From Kutzneria chonburiensis (GTDB lineage: Bacteria > Actinomycetota > Actinomycetes > Mycobacteriales > Pseudonocardiaceae), in assembly GCF_028622115.1 (NCBI RefSeq), contig NZ_CP097263.1:1984001-2048000 (forward strand): a DNA stretch of 64,000 nucleotides. Direction: 5' to 3'. Numbering within the stretch: the stretch's first letter is position 1; each line of letters starts with the position of its first letter. The notes below the pieces were generated by a model. That model had not been told where the DNA came from and made no database searches. It was given only the letters and a program-made list of their open reading frames with translations. Both the position numbers and the translations under genes were made by a program. Below, piece after piece: positions 1-9,779 of this stretch.

Positions 1-1305
1 ACGACCGGCAACCCGCCGCCGCCCGGGACCCACGTGGACAACCCCTACGCCGGCGCGAAGGGCTACGTGAACCCGGACTGGTCGAGCGAGGTCACCGCCG
101 CCGCGGCGACCGCCGGCGGCACGCTCGGCAGCAAGATGTCCAAGGTGGCCAACACCTCCACGGCGGTGTGGCTGGACCGGATCGCCGCCATCGCCGGCAC
201 CGACACCCAGCGCGGGCTGCGCGCCCACCTGGACGCCGCGCTCGCGCAGGCCACCGGCGGCACGCCCGTCGTCGCCCAGTTCGTGATCTACGACCTGCCG
301 AACCGGGACTGCGCCGCGCTGGCCTCCAACGGCGAGCTCCAGGTCAGCCAGGACGGCCTGAGCAAGTACAAGTCCCAGTACATCGACCCGATCGCGGCGA
401 TCATGGCCGACCCGAAGTACGCGAGCCTGCGCATCGTGAACATCGTCGAACCGGACTCGCTGCCCAACCTCGTCACCAACACCTCGATGGCCAAGTGCGC
501 GGAGGCCCAGTCCAGCGGCGCCTACGTGCAGGGTGTGCAGTACGCGCTGAACAAGCTGCACGCGATCAGCAACGTCTACAACTACATCGACATCGCGCAC
601 TCGGCCTGGTTGGGCTGGGACAGCAACCTGCAGCCGGCGGTCAACCTGATCACGCAGACGATCAGGGGCACCACGGCCGGCGTGAACAGCGTTGACGGCT
701 TCATCAGCGACACCGCCAACGACACGCCGGTCACCGAGCCGTACCTGACCGACTCCAGCCTGAACGTCGGCGGGCAGCCGCTCAAGTCGGCCACCTTCTA
801 CCAGTGGAACCCGTACTTCGACGAGTCCCACTACGACAACGCGATGTACAGCGCGTTCGTGGCGGCGGGTATGCCGAGCAGCATCGGCATGCTGATCGAC
901 ACCTCGCGCAACGGCTGGGGCGGCTCGGCCCGGCCGACCGGCGCCAGCGGGTCCACAGTGGACACCTACGTCAACTCCGGGCGGATCGACCGGCGGCTGG
1001 CCCGTGGCAACTGGTGCAACCAGGACGGCGCCGGCCTCGGCCAGCGACCGACCGCCAGCCCGGCGCCGCACTTCGACGCCTACGTGTGGATCAAGCCGCC
1101 GGGTGAGTCGGACGGGGCCAGCAAGTCGATCCCGAACGACGAGGGCAAGGGCGCCGATCCGATGTGCGACCCGACCTTCCACGGCAGCCAGCAGGCCAAC
1201 GGCGGCAACCTGACCGGCGCCCTGCCCGACGCGCCGCTGTCCGGGCACTGGTTCCAGGCGCAGTTCGCGCAGCTGGTCACCAACGCCTACCCGCCGGTGC
1301 AGTAG
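1..1305 (+). CDS. Secreted GH6 cellulase, cellobiohydrolase type (5' end outside window)
   Basis: Family 6 glycoside hydrolase acting on cellulose outside the cell. The frame is open from base 1, so the start, signal peptide and any N-terminal binding module are lost. The first 11 visible codons are a Thr/Pro/Gly linker (TTGNPPPPGT), the kind that joins a CBM to a catalytic domain. The remaining ~420 residues are catalytic: YDLPNRDCAA near visible residue 97, and EPDSLPN near residue 150 with the expected catalytic acid Asp. The domain is long and has an extended loop around NGWGGSARPTG, which suits a cellobiohydrolase better than an endoglucanase; that choice is inference. It precedes GH48, the usual exo-exo pairing in actinomycete cellulase loci. 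A strong hairpin follows the stop. Confidence 0.93.
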   Translation, partial: TTGNPPPPGTHVDNPYAGAKGYVNPDWSSEVTAAAATAGGTLGSKMSKVANTSTAVWLDRIAAIAGTDTQRGLRAHLDAALAQATGGTPVVAQFVIYDLPNRDCAALASNGELQVSQDGLSKYKSQYIDPIAAIMADPKYASLRIVNIVEPDSLPNLVTNTSMAKCAEAQSSGAYVQGVQYALNKLHAISNVYNYIDIAHSAWLGWDSNLQPAVNLITQTIRGTTAGVNSVDGFISDTANDTPVTEPYLTDSSLNVGGQPLKSATFYQWNPYFDESHYDNAMYSAFVAAGMPSSIGMLIDTSRNGWGGSARPTGASGSTVDTYVNSGRIDRRLARGNWCNQDGAGLGQRPTASPAPHFDAYVWIKPPGESDGASKSIPNDEGKGADPMCDPTFHGSQQANGGNLTGALPDAPLSGHWFQAQFAQLVTNAYPPVQ

Positions 1306-1312
1306 TCAGCCT

Positions 1313-1360
1313 CTCCCGTCCCGGGCGGTGCCTCCTCCTCCGACCCGCCCGGGACGGGAG
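1313..1360. terminator. Strong hairpin between GH6 and GH48
   Basis: A perfect 16-bp inverted repeat: CTCCCGTCCCGGGCGG (1313-1328) pairs with 1345-1360 across a 16-base loop. No T-tract follows, as is common in high-GC actinomycetes. It starts 7 bases after the GH6 stop and probably ends GH6 transcription or protects its 3' end, leaving GH48 and the genes after it as a separate unit. Confidence 0.7.
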
Positions 1361-1387
1361 TCCCATTCCGGAAAGGAATCCCTGCGC

Positions 1388-4290
1388 ATGCGTCGACGAC
1401 TGCGGGTCGCCCTTGGCGCCGTGGCGGCGCTGATCGCCGCCCTGATCACACCGACTGTTAACGCCAACGCGGCGGCCGTGGCCTGCACGGTCGTCTATAC
1501 CACCAACGACTGGTCCAACGGCTTCACCGCCAACGTGGCCCTCACCAACAACGGCCCGGCGCTGACCAGCTGGTCGCTGACCTGGACCTTCCTGGACGGC
1601 CAGCAGGTGCAGCAGGGCTGGAGCGCCACCATCACCCAGTCCGGCGCCAAAGTTACCGCTAACAACCTGAGCTACAACGGGAATCTGCCGACGGGTGCGT
1701 CCACGTCCTTCGGCTTCAACGGCAGCAAGGGCGCGGCCAACCGGCCGCCGACGGACTTCGCCGTCAACGGCACCGCCTGCACCGGCCCGAACCAGGCCCC
1801 GACGGTGTCGCTGACCTCGCCGCGCGCCACCGACACCTACAACGCCCCGGCGACCATTCCGTTGGCCGCCACGGCGTCGGACAGCGACGGCACCATCAGC
1901 AAGGTCGAGTTCTACGCCGGCGACACGCTGCTGGCCACCGACACCACCGCCCCGTACGCCGGCAGCTGGACCAACGTGCCGGCCGGCACGTACTCCATCA
2001 CCGCCAAGGCGTACGACGACAAGGGCGCGTCCACGTCGTCCAGCCCGGTCGCGGTGAAGGTGTTGTCCGGCCCGACGATCGTGGCCTCACCGGCGACGGT
2101 CAGCGTCAAACAGGGTTCAACGGCCACCTTCGGTGTGAGCCTGGCCAGCGCCCCGACCGCCAGTGTGACCGTGAACATCGCCCGGACCTCCGGCAGCGCC
2201 GACCTGACGGCGTCGCCGACCAGCCTGACGTTCACCCCGTCGAACTGGCAGACCGCGCAGAACGTCACGGTCACCTCGGCCGACAACGGGGAGACCTGGG
2301 TTCCGCGGTCTTCACCGCCACGTCCGCCGGCTACGCGTCCGGCACGGTCACCGTGACCGAGGTGTCGAAGTCCACTTCGGACTACCAGGTGGAGTTCCTC
2401 AAGCAGTACAACAAGATCAAGGACCCGAACAGCGGCTACTTCCGCAAGCTGGGCAACCTGCTGGTGCCCTATCACTCGGTGGAGACGCTGGTCGTCGAGG
2501 CCCCGGACTACGGTCACGAGACCACCTCCGAGGCGTTCAGCTACTACCTGTGGCTGGAGGCGTCCTACGGCCGGATCACCCAGGACTGGGCCCCGTTCAA
2601 CGCGGCCTGGACCTCGCTGGAGACCTTCGCCATCCCGTCCAGCACCGACCAGCCGACCAACTCCGGCTACAACGCGAGCAAGCCGGCCACCTACGCGGCC
2701 GAGTACCCGAGCCCGTCGAAGTACCCGTCACAGCTGCAGTCCGGCGTGTCCGTCGGCAGTGACCCGATCGCCGGCGAGCTGAAGAACGCTTACGGCACAA
2801 GCGATGTCTACGGCATGCACTGGCTGCTGGACGTGGACAACATCTACGGCTTCGGCCACTGCGAGGACGGCACGAACACCGCGCCGGCGTTCATCAACAC
2901 CTTCCAGCGCGGCTCGCAGGAGTCGGTGTGGGAGACCGTCACGCAGCCGTCCTGCGACATGATGAAGTTCGGCGGCAAGAACGGCTACCTGGACCTGTTC
3001 ACCGGGGATTCCAGCTACGCCAAGCAGTGGAAGTACACCGACGCGCCGGACGCCGACGCCCGCGCCGTGCAGGTGGCGTTCCAGGCCGAGCAGTGGGCCA
3101 AGGCCCAGGGCAAGTCCTCGGCCGTCGCCGACGTGGTCAAGAAGGCGTCCAAGATGGGCGACTACCTGCGCTACTCGCTGTTCGACAAGTACTTCAAGAA
3201 GATCGGCAACTGCGTCGGGGCGAGCACCTGCGCCGCCGGCACCGGCAAGGACAGCGAGCACTACCTGATCTCCTGGTACTACGCGTGGGGCGGCTCGGCC
3301 GACCCGTCCAACGCCTGGGCCTGGCGGATCGGTGACGGGGCCGCGCACCAGGGCTACCAGAACCCCCTTGCGGCCTACGCACTGTCCACCGATCCGGGAC
3401 TGAAGCCGTTGTCCAGCACCGGGGCGAGCGACTGGGCGACCAGCCTCGGCCGGCAGCTGGAGTTCCTCCAGTGGCTGCAGTCCGCCGACGGCGGCATCGC
3501 CGGCGGCGCCACCAACAGCTGGGACGGCCAGTACGGCACGCCGCCGGCCGGCGACCCGACGTTCTACGGCATGTACTACGACTGGCAGCCGGTGTGGCAC
3601 GACCCGCCGAGCAACCAGTGGTTCGGCTTCCAGACGTGGGGCATGGAGCGGGTCGCCGAGTACTACCAGGCGACCAAGGACGCCCGGGCCAAGAAGATCC
3701 TGGACAAGTGGGTGCCGTGGGCGATCGCCAACACCACCGTGGGCACCGGCGGCTCGTTCCAGATCCCGTCCGACCTGACCTGGACCGGCGCCCCGGACAC
3801 GTGGAACGCCAGCAACCCCGGCGGCAACACGAGCCTGCACGTGGCGGTCAAGAACTACAGCCAGGACGTCGGTGTCGCGGCTTCGCTGGCCAAGACCCTG
3901 ATGTACTACGCGGCCGGCTCCGGCGACACGAAGTCGAAGACGACGGCCGAGGGTCTGCTCACGGCGCTGACCGGGCACGAGGACGCCAAGGGCATCGCGG
4001 TGCCCGAGACGCGGGCCGACTACAACCGGTTCGATGACGCGTACAACGCCTCTACGGACCAGGGTCTGTACGTGCCGCCGGGGTGGACCGGCACCATGCC
4101 CGACGGGGACAAGATCAGCTCCAGCTCGACGTTCGAGTCGATCCGGTCCTTCTACAAGAACGACCCCGACTGGTCCAAGGTGCAGTCCTATCTGGACGGT
4201 GGCCCCGCGCCGACGTTCACCTACCACCGGTTCTGGTCCCAGTCGGAGATCGCGACCGCGTTCGCGACGCACGTCGACCTCTTCGGATGA
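1388..4290 (+). pseudogene. GH48 reducing-end cellobiohydrolase with CBM2, broken by one frameshift
   Basis: Start ATG 1388 follows an AAGGA-type ribosome site and gives a signal peptide (about residues 1-30). Next come a CBM2 (31-130), an Ig-like domain (135-228), a second beta domain (229-320) and a GH48 catalytic domain of normal size. GH48 is recognised from FLKQYNKIKDPNSGYFR and GHETTSEAFSYYLW, the latter holding the catalytic-acid Glu. The frame breaks near 2288-2291: upstream reads ...SADNGET and downstream resumes ...GDLGSAVFTATSAGY. Adding one G to the GGGG run joins them into an ordinary domain (DNGGDLGSAVFT) and a protein of about 967 residues. Nothing else is damaged. It could be a sequencing error or a very recent mutation. 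The stop lies 7 bases before the GH5 start. Confidence 0.88.
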
Positions 4291-4297
4291 GGTGCAC

Positions 4298-5809
4298 ATG
4301 AAGCGATGGCTCGCCGCCGTTGCCGCAGTGGCCGGGCTCACCGCTGTCACGGTGAGCCCGGCCCACGCGGCCGCGAGCGCAGGCTACTACCACACGGTCG
4401 GTTCGCAGATCGTGGACTCGACCGGGGCGCCGGTCCGGCTGACCGGGCTGAACTGGTTCGGCGCGGAGACGGCCAACTACACCTTCCACGGCCTGTGGTC
4501 CCGCAACTACAAGGACATGGTCGACCAGATGGCGTCGCTGGGCTACAACGCCGTCCGGGTGCCGTACTCCAACCAGCTGTTCGACCCGGGTTCCACGCCC
4601 AACAGCATCGACGCCAACTCGAACCCGGAGCTGATCGGCCTTTCCGGCATCCAGATCCTGGACAAGGTGATCGACTACATCGGCCGCAAGGGCATGCGGG
4701 TGGTGCTCGACCAGCACCGCCCGGACAGCGGCGCGCAGTCCCCGCTGTGGTACACCGCGCAGTACCCGGAGAGCCGGTGGCTCTCCGACTGGACCATGCT
4801 CGCCCAGCGGTACAAGGGAAATCCCACCGTGGTCGGCATGGACCTGCACAACGAGCCGCACACGATCCAGGGAGGTGGCGGCGCCTGCTGGGGGTGCGGC
4901 GACACCGCCCACGACTGGCGGCTCGCCGCCGAGCGGGCCGGCAACGCCATCCTGGCGGTCAATCCGGACGTGCTGATCATCGTCGAGGGCATCGACTGCG
5001 TTTCCGGCACCGGCGATCCGCAGTGCGGCTGGTGGGGCGGCAACCTGTCGGGCGCCGCGCAGTATCCGGTTCGACTGTCCAAATCGGACAAGCTGGTGTA
5101 CTCGGCCCACGAGTACGCCACCTCGGTGTTCCACCAGACCTGGTTCGACGACCCCACCTTCCCGGCCAACATGCCGGCCCTGTGGGACCACTTCTTCGGC
5201 TACCTGGTCAAGCAGCACATCGCGCCGGTGCTGGTCGGCGAGTTCGGCAGCACGCTGGTCGATCCGAAGGACACGGTCTGGTTGCAGAAGCTGTTGGCGT
5301 ACATGGGAACCGGGCCGACCGGGATGAGTTTCACCTACTGGTCCTGGAACCCGGACTCCGGGGACACCGGCGGCATCCTGAAGGACGACTGGAAGACCGT
5401 CGACCAGAACAAGCAGTCGATTCTCCAGCCGTACCTGATCCCGCCGGTCGGCGGCGGCGGAGGTGGCGGTGGCGGCCCCACCCCGCCGCCTGCCTCCTGC
5501 GCGGTGACCTATCACGTCGACAGCAGCTGGAACGGCGGTTTCAACGCCACCGTCACGCTCAAGGACACCGGCACCGCTCCGCTGGCCAACTGGACGCTGA
5601 CCTGGACCGAGCCCGGCGGAGTGCAGATACTCAACGGCTGGAACGCGACCGTGAGCCAGAGCGGCACGACCGTCACCGCCAAGGCTCCGAGCTGGGCACC
5701 CACGCTCAATGCCGGGGCCAGCGTGTCGATCGGCTTCCAGGCCAACGGTTCCTCGTCGGGACAGCCGACGGGGTACGCCGTGGACGGCACCGCCTGCGGG
5801 GTGAGCTGA
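4298..5809 (+). CDS. Secreted endo-beta-1,4-glucanase, GH5 with C-terminal CBM2
   Basis: ATG 4298 is preceded by GAGG overlapping the GH48 stop, so translation is probably coupled. 503 residues: signal peptide (~1-28), GH5 barrel (~30-370), a Gly-rich linker near residue 385, and CBM2 (~400-503) with paired Cys and exposed Trp residues. The acid/base Glu is E186 in MDLHNEPH and the nucleophile is E315 in VGEFGS. Segments such as GLNWFGAETANY, LWYTAQYPES and FTYWSWNPDSGDTGGILKDD closely recall the Acidothermus E1 endoglucanase type (GH5_1); that subfamily is assigned from memory of the family. It would open internal sites in cellulose for the neighbouring GH6 and GH48 enzymes. Confidence 0.93.
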   Translation: MKRWLAAVAAVAGLTAVTVSPAHAAASAGYYHTVGSQIVDSTGAPVRLTGLNWFGAETANYTFHGLWSRNYKDMVDQMASLGYNAVRVPYSNQLFDPGSTPNSIDANSNPELIGLSGIQILDKVIDYIGRKGMRVVLDQHRPDSGAQSPLWYTAQYPESRWLSDWTMLAQRYKGNPTVVGMDLHNEPHTIQGGGGACWGCGDTAHDWRLAAERAGNAILAVNPDVLIIVEGIDCVSGTGDPQCGWWGGNLSGAAQYPVRLSKSDKLVYSAHEYATSVFHQTWFDDPTFPANMPALWDHFFGYLVKQHIAPVLVGEFGSTLVDPKDTVWLQKLLAYMGTGPTGMSFTYWSWNPDSGDTGGILKDDWKTVDQNKQSILQPYLIPPVGGGGGGGGGPTPPPASCAVTYHVDSSWNGGFNATVTLKDTGTAPLANWTLTWTEPGGVQILNGWNATVSQSGTTVTAKAPSWAPTLNAGASVSIGFQANGSSSGQPTGYAVDGTACGVS

Positions 5810-5810
5810 C

Positions 5811-6514
5811 ATGCGGATGTTGTTGGCAGCAGCGCTGATCACGGCGCTGCTGCCACACCCGACGACCACGGTGCTCAGCGACGGTTTCGAGACGCAGACC
5901 GGGTTGTGGACGACCGGCGCGGCCAACTGCCAGGGCACCGGCACGGTGTCGGTGGACAACACGGTCGCGCACAGCGGCAGCCATTCGATGCGGGTCGACG
6001 GCAAGGCGTACTACTGCAACCACGCCTTCTTCGGCACGAAGCTGTCCGGCGGCACGCCGCTCTACGTCCGCTTCTACTTACGGCACAGCACACTGCTGCC
6101 GACCGGACACGTCACTTTCCTCGCCATGAAGGACAGCAACGACAACGGCCGTGATCTGCGCATGGGCGGCCAGAACGGTGCGTTGCAGTTCAACCGCGAG
6201 TCCGACGACGCGACACTGCCGGCGCAGAGCCCGGTCGGCGTGGCCCAGAGCCGGCCGCTGCCGGTCGGCGACTGGCACTGCCTGGAGTTCGGGTTGGACG
6301 GCAGCCATCTCCAGACCTGGTTGGACGGCGCCGTGGTGCCGGGTCTGGTCGTGGACGGCGTGCCGACACCGGACGTCGACCAGCAGTGGCTGGCTCGGGC
6401 TCCTGGCGTCCCGCGCCGGTGGACCTGCGGTTCGGCTGGGAGAGCTATGCCGGCGGCGACGACACCCTGTGGTTCGACGACGTCGCCGTGGCCACCACGC
6501 GAATCGGCTGTTGA
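5811..6514 (+). pseudogene. Cip1-like secreted beta-jelly-roll protein, frameshifted near its end
   Basis: Starts one base after the GH5 stop. A short signal peptide is followed by SDGFETQTGLWTTG, CSGTG-like spacing (NCQGTGTVSVDN), AHSGSHSMRV and a predicted beta-sandwich. This resembles Cip1-like proteins, a concanavalin-type fold secreted with cellulases and of uncertain catalytic role. The frame is lost near 6397-6399: reading on gives ...LARAPGVPRRW, which runs into the next gene, whereas one extra base gives ...LRFGWESYAGG, TLWFDDVAVATTRIGC and a stop at 6512-6514, a normal ending (about 234 residues). The uncorrected frame runs on through the LPMO gene and falsely suggests a fusion. It contains a rare TTA codon at 6078. 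Confidence 0.68.
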
Positions 6515-6524
6515 GGAGTTGATC

Positions 6525-7550
6525 GTGAAGATGTGGAGATCGCTCGTCGTGATCGCGGCGAGCGCGGCACTGGTGCTGCTGGGCGCGGGACCCGCCTCGG
6601 CCCACGGCGCGATGATGAAACCCGGTAGCCGCACCTTCCTGTGCTGGGAGGACGGGCTGACCTCGACCGGCCAGATCGTGCCGCAGAACCCCGCCTGCTC
6701 GTCGGCGGTGAACGTCAGCGGCACGAATTCCCTGTACAACTGGTTCGCCGTGCTGCGGTCCGACGGCGCCGGCCGCACCCGCGGCTTCATCCCCGACGGA
6801 AAGCTGTGCAGCGGCGGCAATCCCAACTACGCCGGCTTCGACCAGGTCGGCAACTGGCCGCTCACGCACCTCACGGCCGGCGCCCGGTTCGACTTCGCCT
6901 ACAACGCCTGGGCGGCGCACCCCGGCTGGTTCTACACCTACGTCACCAAGGACGGCTGGGATCCCACGAAGCCACTGACCTGGGACGAGTTGGAGGACCA
7001 GCCTTTCCTCACCGTGGACCACCCGCCGGTGACCGGCCAGGTCGGCACGGTCAACGGCCAGTACGACTGGTCGGGGGCGTTGCCGGCCGACAAGACCGGT
7101 CGGCACATCATCTACTCGGTGTGGAAGCGTTCGGACAGCACGGAAACCTTCTACGGCTGCTCCGACGTGACGTTCGACGGCGGGCACGGCGAGGTCACCG
7201 GCATCAAGGACGCGCCGCCGCCCCCGCCGCCCGGCAGCGGCGACCACGGGTGCATGGCCGAGTTCGCCATCACCAACCAGTGGAACGGCGGCTACCAGGC
7301 CACCGTGCAGGTCATGAACCACGGCACCGCGCCGATCAACGGCTGGACCGTCAGCTGGACCCAGCCGGCCGGGCAGACCGTGAACAGCCTGTGGAACGGC
7401 GTGATGAGCCAGGACGGTTCACTCACGGTCGTCCGCAACGCCGACTGGAACCGAACGGTGCCGGCCGACGGCTCGACCACGTTCGGACTCACCATGAACG
7501 TGACCGGGTCCAATCCCGCGCAGCCCACGGTGAACTGCTCTTCGCCGTGA
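6525..7550 (+). CDS. AA10 lytic polysaccharide monooxygenase with CBM2
   Basis: Copper enzyme that cleaves crystalline polysaccharide oxidatively. GTG 6525 sits 6 bases after GAGGAG (6513-6518); ATG 6531 is an alternative. The signal peptide ends ASA-H, giving the mature N-terminal His (H27) that all AA10 enzymes need. The second copper His is H132 in AAHPGWFYTY. Further AA10 marks are GAMMKPGSRTF at the mature N-terminus and HIIYSVWKRSDS. A Pro-rich linker leads to a CBM2 (~241-341), which suggests cellulose as substrate. It is the last gene of the GH48-GH5-Cip1-AA10 run and is followed by a hairpin. Confidence 0.94.
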   Translation: MKMWRSLVVIAASAALVLLGAGPASAHGAMMKPGSRTFLCWEDGLTSTGQIVPQNPACSSAVNVSGTNSLYNWFAVLRSDGAGRTRGFIPDGKLCSGGNPNYAGFDQVGNWPLTHLTAGARFDFAYNAWAAHPGWFYTYVTKDGWDPTKPLTWDELEDQPFLTVDHPPVTGQVGTVNGQYDWSGALPADKTGRHIIYSVWKRSDSTETFYGCSDVTFDGGHGEVTGIKDAPPPPPPGSGDHGCMAEFAITNQWNGGYQATVQVMNHGTAPINGWTVSWTQPAGQTVNSLWNGVMSQDGSLTVVRNADWNRTVPADGSTTFGLTMNVTGSNPAQPTVNCSSP

Positions 7551-7557
7551 CGTGACC

Positions 7558-7587
7558 GACGCCCCCGGTTCCCCGGCCGGGGGCGTC
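7558..7587. terminator. Hairpin ending the cellulase operon
   Basis: GACGCCCCCGG (7558-7568) pairs perfectly with CCGGGGGCGTC (7577-7587) across an 8-base loop, 7 bases after the LPMO stop. Confidence 0.75.
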
Positions 7588-7676
7588 ACCCGCCGGAGGC
7601 CGGGCGGTCACTGGCTGTGAGCGGGGTTCGGCGGCGTCCGTCTCGGGCATTCTCAAGGTGACGAAAGGACGTTGCC

Positions 7677-8564
7677 TTGACCTCATCGCATTCTCGTCCC
7701 GTCCTGGTCGGCACCGACGGGTCGCCCGGCGCCCGGGACGCCGTGGTGTGGGCGGCGCGGGAGGCGACCGTGCGTGGCCGGCCGCTGCATCTCGTGCAGG
7801 CCGTCGAGACGCAGTGGCCGGTCGGCTACCTGCCGGGCTCGATCGCCGAGTACCCGCCGGAGCCCGACCGCGACCAGATCCGGGAGGTCCTCGCGGAGCA
7901 GTTGGCCGCGCAGGCCGCGGAGTTGGATCAGGAAGTCACGACTGCGCTGCGTGACGGCCCGGCCGCCGACGTGCTGGCGGCCGAAGCCGAGGCCGTGGAG
8001 GCCGAGCTGGTCGTCGTCGGCGGGCGCGGTCACAGTGCGTTGGCCCGCACGCTCCTCGGCTCCACGGCCTCCGAGCTCCTGCACGTGACATCGCGGCCGG
8101 TCATTGTCGTCCGAGGGACGGCTCCGGGATCGTGTGTCGTGATCGGTGTCGGCGGTCTGGGCGGCGGCGATCACGCCGCCCGCTTCGCCCTCGACTTCGC
8201 CGCACGGCACAAGCTGCCGGTGCGCGCCGTGCATGGCCGGGCCGACAGCCTGTTCGCCCTGGTCGCCGAGCGGCTGACCACTGAGCAGCGCAATGCCGCC
8301 GCGGCCGAGCACGACGTCGTGAACGCGGCCGTCGCCGCCGAGGTCGACGCGTGGCGCACGGCGCATCCCGAGCTCGACATCCAGCGCGAGGAGGTCGACG
8401 AGCAGCCCGTCCAGGCGCTGCTCGACCGTGCCGGCGACGCCGCGCTGCTGGTCGTGGGCAGCCGCCATCGCGGCGCGCTACAGCGGGTGATCCTCGGTTC
8501 GATCAGCCACGCTGTGGTCCATCACGCGCCCGTCCCGGTCGCCGTGATCCGCGAACCGGGCTGA
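7677..8564 (+). CDS. Tandem universal stress protein (UspA family)
   Basis: 295 residues made of two Usp domains (about 1-145 and 148-295). The first starts PVLVGTDGSPGARDAVVWAA and carries VVVGGRGHSALARTLLGSTA, the G-x2-G-x9-GS ATP-binding pattern. The second ends VVGSRHRGALQRVILGSISHAVVHHAPVPV with the same pattern. Start TTG 7677 has GAAAGGA upstream; no better start is in frame. In actinomycetes such proteins often belong to hypoxia or dormancy responses. The GAF-domain gene downstream fits that setting, but no shared promoter was seen. Confidence 0.9.
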   Translation: MTSSHSRPVLVGTDGSPGARDAVVWAAREATVRGRPLHLVQAVETQWPVGYLPGSIAEYPPEPDRDQIREVLAEQLAAQAAELDQEVTTALRDGPAADVLAAEAEAVEAELVVVGGRGHSALARTLLGSTASELLHVTSRPVIVVRGTAPGSCVVIGVGGLGGGDHAARFALDFAARHKLPVRAVHGRADSLFALVAERLTTEQRNAAAAEHDVVNAAVAAEVDAWRTAHPELDIQREEVDEQPVQALLDRAGDAALLVVGSRHRGALQRVILGSISHAVVHHAPVPVAVIREPG

Positions 8565-8723
8565 CAGGGGTGGGCGTCGGTCGAGTCGGTGGCGGCCGTC
8601 AGCGCGTTACACCCGAAGGTGCGGTGTCGGTTGGTGAACGGGTGACGGTTGCCTCCTGGCGTTCACGTTGACTGTGCAACGACGACGTCACGGGCGCATC
8701 CACCCTGTGACAGGAGCCAACCC

Positions 8724-9779
8724 TTGGAGCCCTTCCGGCAGACGCTCGACGCCATGTCCGAACGCGTGCGGGCGCAGGACCGACGCCCGGACTGGCGCGA
8801 GGTGCTCGGCCGGGTGCTGCTCGACGCCCGCCCGCAGGAGCAGCCGCGCGCCTTCCTGAGCACGTTGCTGGACAGTGCGGCGGTGTGCGGTTCGGCCGAC
8901 ACCGCCGTGTTGGCGGTGCTGATCGACGGTGGACGTTGGCTGCGGGTCGCGATGACGGCCGGCGGTTTCGGCGACTGGGCCGGTCGGCTCATCCCGGTCG
9001 AGGGATCGGTGTCGGCACTGGCGATCGAAGCCGGCCGGGCCGTGCTGCTCAGCGACATCGAGCGGGACAGCGGCGCGGTGCGGGCCGAACGCAGCGTGCG
9101 GGTCGGTCCGGCGCTGGTCGCGCCGGTGTGGCTGAACTCGCGGATGGTCGGCGTGGTGGCGCTCGGCCGGCACATCGGCCGGCCGGAGTTCCGTGCCGGC
9201 GACCGGGACATGCTGGTGGGCTTCGCCGAGCACATGGGCTGGTCGCTCGTGCTCGGCGAGCACGACGACGAGCCGGCGCCGATCACCGTCGAGGAGTACG
9301 CCGGCATCGCGACCAGAACGGCGGCCGAACTCTTCGACGTCACCATCGATCTGTCGCGGATCGGCACGGCCGCCGACGAGCACGTCCACCGGCGGCTGGC
9401 CGGCCCGATCGCCGCGCTGGCCACCGCGATCGAGCGTCTGCACGGACGGCTGCCCGGTGGTCCGCGGCCGGACCTGCGTCAGCAACTCGTGGCGGCCTTG
9501 CTGACCGAAGCCGGGCAACGGGGTCTGGTGGCGCATGTCGACGTGCCCGCGGAGCTGGGGCCGGTTTCCGCCCAGGAGCGGGCCGATCTGGCGGCGTGGG
9601 TGGAGCGTGGTGTGCGGATCGCCGCGACCTGCGCGGAGAAGCCGCACGTGGGCTTGATGCTGACCGCCGAGCGCGTCGAACTCCGTTACCAGGGACGAAG
9701 ACCCGGCCATCACCTGGACGGCGTGGAAGTCCAGGACGACACCGTCGTGCTCACGCGGGCCTTCGAGCCGCAGCCGTGA
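8724..9779 (+). CDS. GAF-domain sensor-like protein
   Basis: 351 residues from TTG 8724, chosen because AGGAG (8712-8716) is 7 bases upstream; a longer frame from 8649 has no such site. The N-terminal half reads as a GAF domain (PVEGSVSALAIEAGRAVLLSDI; GPALVAPVWLNSRMVGVVALGR), the small-molecule or redox-sensing fold found in DevS-like sensors. The C-terminal half (HRRLAGPIAALATAIERLHG) looks like a degenerate histidine-kinase dimerisation helix, with no ATPase motifs seen. It is probably a sensor or partner protein rather than a working kinase. The stop overlaps the next start (GTGA), so the two are likely translated together. Confidence 0.72.
   Translation: MEPFRQTLDAMSERVRAQDRRPDWREVLGRVLLDARPQEQPRAFLSTLLDSAAVCGSADTAVLAVLIDGGRWLRVAMTAGGFGDWAGRLIPVEGSVSALAIEAGRAVLLSDIERDSGAVRAERSVRVGPALVAPVWLNSRMVGVVALGRHIGRPEFRAGDRDMLVGFAEHMGWSLVLGEHDDEPAPITVEEYAGIATRTAAELFDVTIDLSRIGTAADEHVHRRLAGPIAALATAIERLHGRLPGGPRPDLRQQLVAALLTEAGQRGLVAHVDVPAELGPVSAQERADLAAWVERGVRIAATCAEKPHVGLMLTAERVELRYQGRRPGHHLDGVEVQDDTVVLTRAFEPQP

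Noticed and set aside
2288-2300. Programmed ribosomal frameshift in GH48
   Set aside because: No slippery heptamer with a downstream structure was seen, and four other genes show the same type of break, so a shared technical cause is simpler.
2728-6004. Long minus-strand frames opposite GH48 and GH5
   Set aside because: Antisense shadows of strongly biased coding sequence, with no recognisable protein.
5811-7550. Single Cip1-like plus LPMO fusion protein
   Set aside because: The joined frame exists only because of the one-base loss near 6397. The linking residues are out of frame, and the LPMO has its own ribosome site, start and signal peptide, whose cleaved N-terminal His is essential.
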